Part shown: positions 1 through 9,206 of the stretch, piece by piece
How positions within the stretch are numbered: position 1 is the stretch's first letter
Layout: each line of letters begins with the position of its first letter
NCBI GenBank assembly: GCA_024233935.1
Contig: JACKOY010000002.1
Span: 310,001 to 374,000 of the forward strand
From: Spirochaetales bacterium
Lineage (GTDB): Bacteria > Spirochaetota > Leptospiria > Leptospirales > Leptonemataceae
Direction: 5' to 3'
Length of the DNA: 64,000 nt
Made by a program: the position numbers and the translations under genes
The notes under the pieces: model-generated
The model's input: only the letters and a program-made list of their open reading frames with translations
Database searches by the model: none
What the model was told of the DNA's origin: nothing

Positions 1-379
1 GGTAGGGCGCCTTGAAGTTCACTTCCATGACCAGGTCGAAGCGCTTCTCGGGCGTATTCTCGATGGGCTCCACCCAGATCGCCCCGGCGTTGTTGACCAG
101 ACCATCGATGCGCCCGTAAGTATCGAGAGTCTCCTGAACCAGGCTTTCGAGCTCCCGGCCATGACGTACGTTGCACTTAATGGCCTTACCCTGCCCTCCC
201 GCGGCCTGAATTTCTTCTATAGTTTCCCCGATGGTACCGGGAAGCCGCGGATTGGGATGTGTGGTCTTGGCAGCCACTACAACGCGAGCCCCCTGGGCTG
301 CAAGTTTCAGGGCCACGGCCTTCCCGATGCCGCGGCTTGCCCCGGTCACAATGACAACTCGATCTTTTAACGATTCCAT
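1..379 (-). CDS. SDR family oxidoreductase, partial (C-terminal part lies outside the window)
   Basis: The first 126 codons of a short-chain dehydrogenase/reductase; the rest lies beyond base 1. Visible are the NAD(P)-binding motif TGASRGIG near residue 12 and the NNAG motif near residue 97, both standard for classical SDR enzymes that oxidise or reduce alcohols and ketones in the cytoplasm. The stretch after NNAG (AIWVEPIENTPEKRFD) resembles the HSDL2-like (hydroxysteroid dehydrogenase-like) subgroup, but the catalytic Tyr-x-x-x-Lys is out of view, so the substrate cannot be named. The ATG at 379 is the first in-frame start before the motif. It is transcribed divergently from flaB, leaving about 200 bp between them. 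Confidence 0.85.
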   Translation of the reverse strand, partial: MESLKDRVVIVTGASRGIGKAVALKLAAQGARVVVAAKTTHPNPRLPGTIGETIEEIQAAGGQGKAIKCNVRHGRELESLVQETLDTYGRIDGLVNNAGAIWVEPIENTPEKRFDLVMEVNFKAPY

Positions 380-579
380 ACCTGCTCCTACAGAGAAGGG
401 CCGGCGCTCTGGTGCAACCTGTCACCCATGACTCCAGAGCCCATATTGCCGCGCCCCCGCACAGATTTTTTTTTGGTCCGACTCGGGCCATCACTCCGAT
501 CTACATAGTGAGACATTGACAGGCGTCGGGGTGTGCACGGACATCCGGAGGCGCCGTAGAGGTTCATGGAGGACCAGAG

Positions 580-1428
580 ATGATTATCAATCATAACATC
601 AGCGCGATCTTCGCGCATCGCACGCTGAAGTTCCACGACACGGATATGTCAAAGGACATTGAGAAGCTTGCCTCGGGCATGCGCATCAACCGTGCGGGAG
701 ACGATGCTGCTGGATTGGCCGTTTCAGAGAAGATGCGGACCCAGGTTCTGGGCTTACGCCAGGCCGAACGAAACACCGAGGACGGTATATCGTTCATCCA
801 GACCACGGAAGGCTACCTTCAGGAAACCCAGAGTATCCTGCAGCGCATCCGGGTTCTGGCTGTGCAGGCTGCGAACGGCATCTATACCGCGGAAGACCGC
901 CAGCAAATCCAGGTGGAAGTCTCCGCGCTCATTGACGAAATCGACCGGATCGCTTCTCAGGCGGAATTCAACAAAATGAAGATGCTTACGGGCGCCTTCG
1001 CCCGTCTGAATCCGACGGCCTCTATGTGGTTTCACATGGGCGCCAATATGCACCAGCGCGAGCGGGTTTTCATCAACACCATGACCACCCAGGCCCTCGG
1101 TTTGCGAAATCCAACCGTTCTGACCTTTATCTCTATCAGCACTCCCGGAAAGGCCAACAGTGTAATCGGGCTTGCCGACGAAGCGTTGCGCCGGGTTTCC
1201 AAACAACGAGCCGACCTGGGCGCTTACCAGAACCGGCTGGAACACGCGGCCAAAGGGCTGATGAACGCGTACGAAAACATCCAGGCTGCCGAATCACGCA
1301 TTCGCGACACCGATATGGCGGAGCAGATGACCAGCTTCACGCGTTATCAGATTCTGGTTCAGGCCGCAACTGCTATGGTCGCACAGTCCAACATGAAGTC
1401 ACAGACTGTGCTCCAGCTTCTGCGATAA
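580..1428 (+). CDS. flaB: Periplasmic flagellar filament core protein, FlaB-type flagellin
   Basis: A 282-residue flagellin that builds the core of the spirochaete endoflagellum in the periplasm. The N-terminal D0/D1 region starts MIINHNISAI and contains RINRAGDDAAGLAVSEKMR. The C-terminal D1/D0 region contains ESRIRDTDMAEQM and ends VLQLLR. The middle motif SMWFHMGANMHQRERVF is characteristic of spirochaete FlaB rather than external flagellins, and the variable D2/D3 domains are absent, as usual for FlaB. A GGAGG ribosome binding site lies about seven bases before the ATG. It stands alone here, without other flagellar genes next to it; spirochaetes often carry several dispersed flaB copies. 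No clear sigma-28 promoter was recognised upstream. Confidence 0.97.
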   Translation: MIINHNISAIFAHRTLKFHDTDMSKDIEKLASGMRINRAGDDAAGLAVSEKMRTQVLGLRQAERNTEDGISFIQTTEGYLQETQSILQRIRVLAVQAANGIYTAEDRQQIQVEVSALIDEIDRIASQAEFNKMKMLTGAFARLNPTASMWFHMGANMHQRERVFINTMTTQALGLRNPTVLTFISISTPGKANSVIGLADEALRRVSKQRADLGAYQNRLEHAAKGLMNAYENIQAAESRIRDTDMAEQMTSFTRYQILVQAATAMVAQSNMKSQTVLQLLR

Positions 1429-1450
1429 GAATCTTCTACGGCGTCTCGAA

Positions 1451-1482
1451 CGGTCCGCTGGCCCACCCGGGCGGGCGGACCG
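1451..1482 (+). terminator. Hairpin after flaB, possible terminator without T-run
   Basis: Inverted repeat CGGTCCGC / GCGGACCG (8 bp, 16-nt loop) 22 bp after the flaB stop and before the convergent minus-strand gene. No poly-T follows, so intrinsic termination is not certain; it could act on either strand. Confidence 0.35.
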
Positions 1483-1510
1483 GCCCCTCCCCTGCCTGAT
1501 TGATGGCCGG

Positions 1511-2329
1511 CTAAAGACGCAAACCAACAGCGGCCGTCCAGTAAACCTCGTCCAGCTGTCCTTCGAAGGCCGGCCGGGAACGGTGGGACTCTCCGCCGGG
1601 AAAGTAATAGCGGGAAACACCCAGGTTCGAGTCCAGATAGACGCGGCCTAAAAAAAGCCGTACGCCGGCCGACAGTCCGAACCGGAAAACAAATATGTGC
1701 TGCTTTCGCTCTCGGCCAATGCCGACCGCGCCCCGCACGTAGGGGTCCAGCCAATAACCCTGCAGCAGGTGGACCGTGGGTTCAAGGTTGAGCGTGGTCA
1801 CATTTGCGACCCGCTGCGTCTCGGTGCTGAAGGGCTCGTAGGTTTCGGCGAGAATCAGTTGCTGAACGAAGTCCTGAGCGGCGGCGGTTTCGGCCGGGCG
1901 GGCAGCAAGAACAAGGAGTGCGGTAGCGTATTCGTCGCTGTCCGGTGCGAGGGCACGGGCGTTCTGGAGATCGTAGGCGGCGTTTTCCAGAGAGATTCCC
2001 AACCCCAGCCAACGCGACCAGGCATACTCGCCCGCCATTCCGTAGCCGAATCCACGCAGCTCGGGATCGACAGCTGTATTTTGGATCAGCGCCGCATTGC
2101 GGCGTTGATCAGACGTACCGTAAAGCACCGTAGTTTGTGAAGCAAAGCCGTAAACGTTCTCTGTGGACTCGTAGGCGGTTCCCTGAAAGTAGAGCGGGGC
2201 CCGTAGACGGAACTCCAGAAACGTAGCCCCCGGTTCGTACCCCACGGGCCCGGAGAAAAGAGCGCCAGGAACACAAACCAGGGCCAGCGCGGCCGTAACC
2301 GAGCAGAGCCATCGCCGGGCCGTAAACAA
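1511..2329 (-). CDS. Probable outer-membrane beta-barrel protein
   Basis: A 272-residue protein with an N-terminal signal peptide (basic MFTARRW, hydrophobic core to about residue 26). The rest is rich in alternating polar and hydrophobic stretches typical of outer-membrane strands, and it ends in a strand-like AAVGLRL. Phrases such as GFGYGMAGEYAW and LDSNLGVSRYYF fit barrel strands with aromatic girdles. I do not recognise a named family. It begins one base after the stop of the PPDK-like gene, so the two are probably co-transcribed, although no functional link is evident. Alternative: a periplasmic beta-rich protein. Confidence 0.6.
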   Translation of the reverse strand: MFTARRWLCSVTAALALVCVPGALFSGPVGYEPGATFLEFRLRAPLYFQGTAYESTENVYGFASQTTVLYGTSDQRRNAALIQNTAVDPELRGFGYGMAGEYAWSRWLGLGISLENAAYDLQNARALAPDSDEYATALLVLAARPAETAAAQDFVQQLILAETYEPFSTETQRVANVTTLNLEPTVHLLQGYWLDPYVRGAVGIGRERKQHIFVFRFGLSAGVRLFLGRVYLDSNLGVSRYYFPGGESHRSRPAFEGQLDEVYWTAAVGLRL

Positions 2330-2330
2330 A

Positions 2331-4934
2331 TTAGCCGGCCTGAGCGCCGTCCCGCTTGAGGTTCATCTGGGCCACGGCCAGAAGCGCAATCGGCACGCTG
2401 TAAGACGAACAGGAGACGTACTGCAAACCAGCATCGCGGCAAAATTCGATATTGGTCGGGTCGGCTCCGTGTTCTCCGCAAAGACCCAGTTTGATGTCCG
2501 GTCGTGTGAGTCGCCCACGGGCCGAACTGATGCGCACCAGCTCCTTGACGGGGGCTCCCAATACCTGAAACGGGTTGTTGGCAAGAAGGTCGTATTCGGT
2601 GTAGGCCGGGAAGAACGAGTTGGCGTCGTCGCGGCTGAGTCCGTTGGTCGTTTGGGTCAGGTCGTTGGTTCCGAAGCTGAAGAATTCCGCGTAGCGAGCC
2701 AACTGGTCGGACAGAAGAGCCGCGGCCGGCAATTCAATCATCGTCCCCACCTTGTAGTCGAGTGTGATGCCCTGCTCCTCAAATACGGAACTCGCCATGT
2801 CAGTAATGCCCCGAATGTATTTGCCTTCGATGCGTTTGCCGTTACGAATCATGGAAAGTTCGAGCGGGTTCATCACCAGCGGGATCATGATTTCCGGCAC
2901 CACTTCCGTATTGTCTTCTTTCTTGAGCTTGCAGGCCGCTTCCAGAATGGCCCGGACCTGCATTTCATAGATTTCAGGATACGTGATGGCAACCCGGCAA
3001 CCCCGATGTCCGAGCATGGGGTTGAACTCGTGCAATCGTTCGATGCGCGCGTCAATGTCGGCCCGATCCGCCTTCTTGCCTTTGCTTTGAACGTGCTTTA
3101 TGTACTCCGCCATCACGCCGTCGGTGCGGGGCAAGAACTCGTGGAGCGGCGCGTCGAGCAGCCGGATTGTAACGGGGTGCGGCGCCATGGTCTTAAACAG
3201 TTCGTAAAAGTCATCACGCTGGAACGGCCGCAGGTCTTCCAGGCAGCGCTTGCGTTCTTCCTCGTCGTTCGCAAGGATCATTTCGCGGAATCGATTGATA
3301 CGGTCGGCCGCAAAGAACATGTGCTCCGTGCGACACAGGCCAATTCCGTAAGCGCCCATTGTTCGGGCAACCCTGGCATCCCGACCAAGGTCCGCGTTCG
3401 CCCGCACCAGGAACCTGGGATCAATGAATTTCTTGATCACCTCAATGAACTCGACCAGACCATTCACCTGAATGTCCGGGTTGATGAGGGTCGCTTTCCC
3501 CAACAGAATCGTTGGTTTGGTATAGATCGGGACATCCAGAGTTACGTAGTCGCCTTCTTTGATCGTAACGCCCTCAAGCTCAAACTCCCGGTCCCTGTAC
3601 TTGATGTCGGGATTGACGATACTCACTTTGCCCATGGACCGCGCCACAACCGGTGCGTGCGAGGAATAGCCGCCTTCGACCGAAATGACCCCCTGACCAA
3701 CTTCGATGGCTTTCACGTCCTCCGCGTAGGACGCGTTCACACAAAGGATCAAGCGCGTGTCTTCATTCTTTTGCAGAGCATCGCGATGAGCCTCCATTAA
3801 ACGGTCGGCGCTGAAAAAGACACGTCCCACCGCGGCGCCGGGAGAACCGGCCAGTCCGCCCGAGACGGATGGAATATTGCTGACCGAACTCTGGTCAACG
3901 ATCGGATGCAGCAGAGTGGCCAACTGGCCGGGTGGGATTTGCTGCACAAGCCATTTGTCTTCAACGATGCCGGCCTTCATCAAATCGAGCAATGTTCGAA
4001 TGTGGGCCTGGGTCGACTTCTTGTCTTCGCCGGTCTGGTTGATGAGCCACAGCTTTTCGCCTTCGACAATAAACTTAACTTCCCGAATTTCACGAAACTT
4101 GTGCTCAAGGGACTTTCCGATGCGACGCAATTCATCCAGGTATTTCGCGTCCAGATCGTTAATGTCGAGTCCGCTCTTGTCGAGCGTGTAGGCATTTTTC
4201 AAAAAGCTTCCGGCAAGACGGTCTTCACCGGAAACGATATCGCGTGTGTGGTACATTCCGACCACCGACTCGGGCGTAAGATTGCCAAAAACCATACCCT
4301 GAATCATGCACGAAACGTTATCGTCTTCGTCAAGATCGGGGTCGTGGTAGACTTTCACAGCTTCGCGGACCAGAGCTTCCAGCTGCGCAATTGGATCGTC
4401 GGGGATCCGTTCCGGGCCAATCAGGGCCTTCATTTCGTCGCACAATGCACGCATACCTTCCGGCGTCTTCTCGTGCTTCTTCTCAATTTCGTTGAACTTC
4501 TCGGCCGGAATTTCGAAGATCTTGATGCCCGCGGTTCGCAGCAAATACGAATACTCAAACCAGGCCGCGACCTCGCCCATCATGCGCGCAAAACCGGGAA
4601 TTGTTTGAGGAGAAAGCCCTACGTTAAACACCGTCGGATAGATCGGCAACGACAGGCTCGCGCTGCAAACGATCTTGATCAGCAGAGGGTTTTCGGAGTC
4701 TCCGTATTTTCGTCCGATGCGTTTTTCAATGTCGGGCAAACCCCGACTCAGAAGGCCGCGCACGTCTCCGCTACCCAGATGCGCACAGGCGCGCGCGTCC
4801 AGAATGAAGCCCGGAACGACGGGCATCTTCATCTCGGCCAATTCCAGGGCGCGCTGACCGCGGCGGCCGCAACGCTCCCAGACACTCCGGTCCCGGGTAC
4901 ATCCATCTGAATTAAACGCATAGATTTGAGACAT
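2331..4934 (-). CDS. ppdK: Pyruvate, phosphate dikinase-like protein with degenerate ATP-grasp domain
   Basis: 867 residues, the normal PPDK length (ATP + Pi + pyruvate to AMP + PPi + PEP). The C-terminal PEP/pyruvate barrel is intact: GIGLCRTEHMFF, VTIRLLDAPLHEF, GTMIELP, FGTNDLTQ and GLCGEHG carry the Arg, Glu, Asn-Asp and Cys positions of the family. The phosphohistidine loop GGYSSHAPVVARS keeps its His. The N-terminal ATP-grasp part does not match: the usual GGKGA(N)LAEM reads CGRRGQRALELAEM, and the usual VRSGA motif reads IVCSAS near residue 90, so the lysine and arginine that bind nucleotide in characterised PPDKs appear lost. The family call is firm, but ATP-dependent activity is uncertain. 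It may use the PEP half only or have another phosphodonor. Confidence 0.85.
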   Translation of the reverse strand: MSQIYAFNSDGCTRDRSVWERCGRRGQRALELAEMKMPVVPGFILDARACAHLGSGDVRGLLSRGLPDIEKRIGRKYGDSENPLLIKIVCSASLSLPIYPTVFNVGLSPQTIPGFARMMGEVAAWFEYSYLLRTAGIKIFEIPAEKFNEIEKKHEKTPEGMRALCDEMKALIGPERIPDDPIAQLEALVREAVKVYHDPDLDEDDNVSCMIQGMVFGNLTPESVVGMYHTRDIVSGEDRLAGSFLKNAYTLDKSGLDINDLDAKYLDELRRIGKSLEHKFREIREVKFIVEGEKLWLINQTGEDKKSTQAHIRTLLDLMKAGIVEDKWLVQQIPPGQLATLLHPIVDQSSVSNIPSVSGGLAGSPGAAVGRVFFSADRLMEAHRDALQKNEDTRLILCVNASYAEDVKAIEVGQGVISVEGGYSSHAPVVARSMGKVSIVNPDIKYRDREFELEGVTIKEGDYVTLDVPIYTKPTILLGKATLINPDIQVNGLVEFIEVIKKFIDPRFLVRANADLGRDARVARTMGAYGIGLCRTEHMFFAADRINRFREMILANDEEERKRCLEDLRPFQRDDFYELFKTMAPHPVTIRLLDAPLHEFLPRTDGVMAEYIKHVQSKGKKADRADIDARIERLHEFNPMLGHRGCRVAITYPEIYEMQVRAILEAACKLKKEDNTEVVPEIMIPLVMNPLELSMIRNGKRIEGKYIRGITDMASSVFEEQGITLDYKVGTMIELPAAALLSDQLARYAEFFSFGTNDLTQTTNGLSRDDANSFFPAYTEYDLLANNPFQVLGAPVKELVRISSARGRLTRPDIKLGLCGEHGADPTNIEFCRDAGLQYVSCSSYSVPIALLAVAQMNLKRDGAQAG

Positions 4935-4993
4935 AACTTACCCCGCTGTAGATCGCACAATGTTTGTATTCTTCAAGAAAAAGGCAAACAGTT

Positions 4994-6070
4994 TCAGGCC
5001 CGTTCCTCATATAGAGCCACACAGTTTCGCCCCTGGTCTTTGCATATGTAAAGGGCTTCATCGGCCAGTTTAATGAGGTCTTCCGTGTCCGTGACGTAGT
5101 CAGAATGGGCCGGCAGGCAAGAAATCCCGATCGAGATGGTGATATGGGCCTCTTCGTTTCCAATCGGGATCGGTCGTGATTCGATGTTCTTGCGTATCAA
5201 TTCGCCGACTTCGAGGGCCCGGCTCTGATCGCTATCGGGCAGCAAAACGCAAAATTCTTCCCCACCGTAGCGCCCGGCGATGTCGTCGCTGTCCAGGCGG
5301 TGTACGGTTTCCTTTATAACCGAAGCCAGTTCTACCAGGGCCCGGTCACCGCCGGGGTGCCCGAAACGGTCGTTGACTTTCTTAAAAAAGTCGATGTCAG
5401 ACATCAGCAATGCCAGCGGCCGATTTTGAAGCCGGGCGCGGCGGTATTCCTCGCTCAGGCGCGCCATAAAGTAGTTTTTTATGTAAAGACCGGTCATACC
5501 GTCTACGGTCGCCATTTCATGCAGGCGTGCGTTCTCAATCGCTATGGCCGCCTGGTTGGCAAGAATTGAAAAGATCTTCAGGTCGCCGCCGTGGAACGAC
5601 TGGTTGTTGCCCTTATTCAGAACCTGCACCGTGCCAATCACACGCCGTTTGAGTTGGAGCGGTACGCACATCATGGTCCGGGTCACGAAGGAACTGGCCT
5701 GGTCAGCCCGGTTGGAAAAGCGCGGATCATTTGCGGCGTCCTCAACGAGCACCGGCTCACCGTGTTGCGCCACCCATCCGGCAATGCCCTCGCCCATGCG
5801 CAGCCGGATCTTCTTTATGGCCTCGCTTTTTTCTCCCTTCACCGTGTGGAAGAAGAGTTCGTCCTTCTCTTCGTCGAGCAGCATCAGGCTCGAAGCTTCC
5901 GCGTCGGTCACCTCTTTGGCGCGTTCCATTAGACCGTCCAGGACCAATCCCAGGTCCAGACTGGAAGAGAGCATTTTGTTGGCTTCGAGCACGCTGTAAA
6001 GACGGCCGTTTTCTTCCCGGAGGGCTTTCAGGTCACTGCTGTCCGATGAATTTTGAGCTTCGGGGGGCAT
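4994..6070 (-). CDS. GAF-GGDEF diguanylate cyclase
   Basis: A 358-residue signalling protein. A short coiled N-terminus (about residues 10-30) leads into a GAF domain (about 35-185, including EGIAGWVAQHGEPV and NDPRFSNRADQ), followed by a GGDEF domain (about 190-355). The active-site motif is GGEEF in RYGGEEFCVLL, and the metal-binding SDIDFFKKVND is present, so it should make cyclic di-GMP from GTP under control of a small ligand bound by GAF. No transmembrane segment is seen, so it is cytoplasmic. It lies 59 bp upstream of the PPDK-like gene on the same strand and could share its transcript. The input signal is unknown. Confidence 0.9.
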   Translation of the reverse strand: MPPEAQNSSDSSDLKALREENGRLYSVLEANKMLSSSLDLGLVLDGLMERAKEVTDAEASSLMLLDEEKDELFFHTVKGEKSEAIKKIRLRMGEGIAGWVAQHGEPVLVEDAANDPRFSNRADQASSFVTRTMMCVPLQLKRRVIGTVQVLNKGNNQSFHGGDLKIFSILANQAAIAIENARLHEMATVDGMTGLYIKNYFMARLSEEYRRARLQNRPLALLMSDIDFFKKVNDRFGHPGGDRALVELASVIKETVHRLDSDDIAGRYGGEEFCVLLPDSDQSRALEVGELIRKNIESRPIPIGNEEAHITISIGISCLPAHSDYVTDTEDLIKLADEALYICKDQGRNCVALYEERA

Positions 6071-6288
6071 GGCGGAATCGCTGGCTCAGGCTTTCCCCGC
6101 CAGGCGGTTCGGCAACCGATTTTTAGGGTGACCGGAGAAGGCCCGGCGGTTCTTTTTTACGAAGCGCACTCAATCGAGAGCCGGCGCTGGTCGTTCTTGA
6201 TAGAAGGCCGGCGCGAATGGGTTCACCCTTGATCCCCGGCGCTTTGTCCGCGCTCCGCAAGGGTCGCGCCCGAATATGGAGACCAGGC

Positions 6289-6633
6289 ATGCATGAAGGA
6301 ATGGAGAATTTTACGGCAGCCAGCCTGCGCCGGTTTATCTCACAACCACCCCCGTCACGGCCCGAGCCCGATGCTGTAAGGGCTGAAACCGTGGGCGAAG
6401 GCGCACGCACAGCACGAGGCCGACGTGTGAGTGAAGTGCTGGCCAATGCCGCGCACCAACCGGAGGAGAAGATGTCGGCCGAGATGCATGACGCACTCGT
6501 GCGCGAGCATCTGGGTGAATTAGTTCGCACAATGGTGGCCGAAGGCCGGCTCGGGGAACTGCGCGCCTTTCTTGAGGAACATCGCCACTTCCTGAACGAT
6601 ATTCTTGCGATCGTAGAGAAGAACCAGGCTTAA
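6289..6633 (+). CDS. Small hypothetical protein, helical C-terminus
   Basis: About 114 residues from the ATG at 6289, chosen because GGAG lies eight bases upstream; longer in-frame starts have no ribosome site. The first half is Pro/Arg/Ala-rich and probably disordered. The second half (from about residue 55) is predicted amphipathic helix with many Glu, Leu and His residues (EHLGELVRTMVAEGRLGELRA) and ends ILAIVEKNQA. I recognise no family. It is convergent with the following minus-strand gene, 17 bp away, and is the only plus-strand gene between 1.4 and 20 kb, so its reality rests on codon pattern and the ribosome site alone. Confidence 0.45.
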   Translation: MHEGMENFTAASLRRFISQPPPSRPEPDAVRAETVGEGARTARGRRVSEVLANAAHQPEEKMSAEMHDALVREHLGELVRTMVAEGRLGELRAFLEEHRHFLNDILAIVEKNQA

Positions 6634-6650
6634 GCGCGCACGATAGCGCT

Positions 6651-9206
6651 TCAGGGACGGGCCAGCCGTTCCTCAATGACGCCGGCGCTTACATCAACCA
6701 TGCGCCGCATCGCCGGGGTAACGGCCAGGCGGCGCATCAGGTTCAGCTTTTCGTCAACTATCGGGCGCGCGTCTTCGGGCGATTCGTCGGAAAGGGTGGC
6801 CCCAATCTGGCGATCCAGAATCAACAGGCGGGCGTAGTCCCTTCGGTACTGTCGGCGTGCCAGTTCCCATATGTACTGACCAGGTTCCACCCGCACCAAC
6901 CGGCCGTCGGGCAACTGCAGTCTATCTCCGGGAAAAACCAGGTCCGGATTGCGCTCGTTGCCCCTTGGTTGAATTCCGGGCCGCGCAAATCCGTTGGCGC
7001 GCGAAAGCAGATTGGCGTAAGAAAGAACTTCCTCATCGCTGGCCTGGACGTCCGCCTCTCCGGGAACCGGGGCGTCTTCCTGGTAAGCGCCCGGTGCCAC
7101 CAACTCGCTCGCTTCTTCTTCGGCCGCACTATCGCCGCGCAGTGATATGGAATCCGCCTGAAAGTGTGAAAGAGCCTTCGCGGAAGTAAAAACAATGAGG
7201 CCGATCAAGAGCAGCGCCAGCGGCACCAGGATCAGAGCGCCCCAGACGGTTCGCAGTCCTCCGGAAGTGATCAGCTCCCAATAGCCACGCAGGCGAGCCA
7301 GAAAGCCCGTGCCCCCGCTGTCGTGGCCGTTTTCGCTGATCGTCTTACGTACGATTCCCAGCTCCGTCAGAATGCCCTGAAATCGTTTGCGCTCTTCAAG
7401 AATGCGCAGCTTCTCCTCCAGCAGACGCTCGCAAAGTTCGATGCCCTGGCGGAACCCGGGCGGGTCTCCCCCGCGGTCAATGGCGCGCTCCTGGGTTTTT
7501 AAAAGACGCTGGTAGTCGCGCGGTGACTTTTCAAGCACCGCATAGGCCGGAGGCACCTGAAAACGCGCCGGTTCGGGTTCCGCAGCGGAAACGAACTGGA
7601 ACGAGCTGCGCCCCGTAAACAGCAGATGAAATTCCACCGCCTGGTTTTCCAGAGCCAGCCAGTCTTCGAAACGCCGACGACCGGTTGCAAAGCGTCTTTG
7701 TAGACGATGAAGAATACGTGTGGTCCTTTCGTCATAGATTTGTGAAAAATGCGGTAGCTGCTCAACGAAACGCAGCAATTCGGAGATGGCCTGCAGGCGT
7801 ACAATGTCGCCGTCCGGACTCATATTTCCGATTTCGCCCAAAAGGCGCCACAGAGCTTCGGGCGTGTAGTCGAGCCCGCAGTTCAGCAGGAGGAATTGTT
7901 CCAGAATCGGGAATTCGGGAATGCTCTGCATGCTTTCCAGAATGCGTTCGACATGCGGACGCGCGCCGGCGGCCACATGAAAATGGTACTCTCGCCCGGG
8001 CACCAGCGGGTAGACCTGAGGTTCCATTTTCAGGCGCGCGTAGTCACGTTCCGACAGGCCCTGACGCATGGTGAGCCGCAGCATCGACCCGCCTGCTTCT
8101 TTGATCTGGCGGCCATCACTCAGAGCGACCAGTTCCAGATCGTGGGGAGGCCGGACAAAGTCAAACTTCTGCGATTGGCGGCGTCCGCCCAGAGGAAACA
8201 GAATCTGCACCATCCGGTCCGCGTCCTGCGCCAATCGATACGAGAAGATGGCATGCGAGCCGGTGCGCGAAAGAAAGTAACTTACGTCGCGGGCGAAGGG
8301 CAGCGAGCTGCCATCGTCCAGACCCTGCACCTTTGTGCCGCGATAGATCTTCTTGAGAAGCGAAAGCTGATCTTCGCCCATCGTGTGCACGACGCTTTCC
8401 TGGCCTTCGCGGTTCTTGCGTCGCAGAAATTCCGAGAAGCCGGGACTGAAGGGCGAGTACGAGATCGCAGCGGCCGAACGCTGCGGGTCAATGCCGGCTT
8501 CAAAAAGCGCGTAATGATAGTCGAGGGTAGGATTGAGCAAAACGCCGCGACCGTTAAAATTCCAGTACAGAAAAGGCGGGCTGTTGGCTATGGCATGCCG
8601 GTCGCCGATGAAGATCAGGCTGCGTGATTCCGCATCCGCGCCTTTCTGGGCGCGCTTAGAAAGCGCCCGAGAGATCAAATCGTACTCGCGATCCAGTGAG
8701 AGCCGGGACTTCTGAACGGCCTGGTGATCGTACGTGCGCGTGCCACCCACTTCGACCACCGCGTTACCATTCTCGAAGAAGTTGATGGTGCAACGGTCCC
8801 GTCGTCGATCCTGCTGTCGTTCGGGCGGCCGGTACGGTAAGGTCTTTACGGCGCCGTTTTCTTCGGTCGGATCATGGGCCTGCTCGGAAAAAGCCAGCAG
8901 TTGATTTACGCGGTCCTTGCTTCCCACATAACGAATGGAATCGCTTGCTTCGCGTCGGGTTGCATCCTGCCAGGCGACTTCCAGCCCGGCATTGGCAGGA
9001 TCGTTCTCCGGCAAAATCACATTTTCGATCTGCCCCAGGACACCGGCCGGAATGGACCGGCCGCTACCTACACGCAAGAACGGTCGAAAATCACTCCGGT
9101 GCAGGCCGGTATAGATCACGAAAGTGTCGCGATCGATCTGAAAAACCCGCTCGGTGCCCCGAATCTCGATGGGTTGCTCTTCGCTGTTACTCTGTGGCAT
9201 TGTCAT
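6651..9206 (-). CDS. Large membrane protein with LysM-like C-terminus, unknown function
   Basis: About 851 residues. The N-terminal third (to about residue 300) is globular. It contains SLIFIGDRHA and GRGVLLNP followed by a segment spaced like a metallo-beta-lactamase core but with AISYSPFSPGF where the HxHxDH metal ligands would be; that resemblance is tentative. A helical region runs to about residue 640. One transmembrane helix follows (GALILVPLALLLIGLIVF), then an acidic linker and a C-terminal LysM-like stretch (FPGDRLQLPDG and PGQYIWELARRQYRR). The topology suggests a cytoplasmic N-terminus and a peptidoglycan-contacting C-terminus. The start overlaps the end of the vWA lipoprotein gene, so they are translationally coupled. 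ATGs at 9227, 9206 and 9200 are all possible. No specific function can be named. Confidence 0.75.
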   Translation of the reverse strand: MTMPQSNSEEQPIEIRGTERVFQIDRDTFVIYTGLHRSDFRPFLRVGSGRSIPAGVLGQIENVILPENDPANAGLEVAWQDATRREASDSIRYVGSKDRVNQLLAFSEQAHDPTEENGAVKTLPYRPPERQQDRRRDRCTINFFENGNAVVEVGGTRTYDHQAVQKSRLSLDREYDLISRALSKRAQKGADAESRSLIFIGDRHAIANSPPFLYWNFNGRGVLLNPTLDYHYALFEAGIDPQRSAAAISYSPFSPGFSEFLRRKNREGQESVVHTMGEDQLSLLKKIYRGTKVQGLDDGSSLPFARDVSYFLSRTGSHAIFSYRLAQDADRMVQILFPLGGRRQSQKFDFVRPPHDLELVALSDGRQIKEAGGSMLRLTMRQGLSERDYARLKMEPQVYPLVPGREYHFHVAAGARPHVERILESMQSIPEFPILEQFLLLNCGLDYTPEALWRLLGEIGNMSPDGDIVRLQAISELLRFVEQLPHFSQIYDERTTRILHRLQRRFATGRRRFEDWLALENQAVEFHLLFTGRSSFQFVSAAEPEPARFQVPPAYAVLEKSPRDYQRLLKTQERAIDRGGDPPGFRQGIELCERLLEEKLRILEERKRFQGILTELGIVRKTISENGHDSGGTGFLARLRGYWELITSGGLRTVWGALILVPLALLLIGLIVFTSAKALSHFQADSISLRGDSAAEEEASELVAPGAYQEDAPVPGEADVQASDEEVLSYANLLSRANGFARPGIQPRGNERNPDLVFPGDRLQLPDGRLVRVEPGQYIWELARRQYRRDYARLLILDRQIGATLSDESPEDARPIVDEKLNLMRRLAVTPAMRRMVDVSAGVIEERLARP

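Noticed and set aside
2469..4910. Long plus-strand open frames opposite the PPDK-like gene
   Set aside because: They mirror the conserved PPDK frame; translations lack family features and are typical shadows in high-GC DNA.
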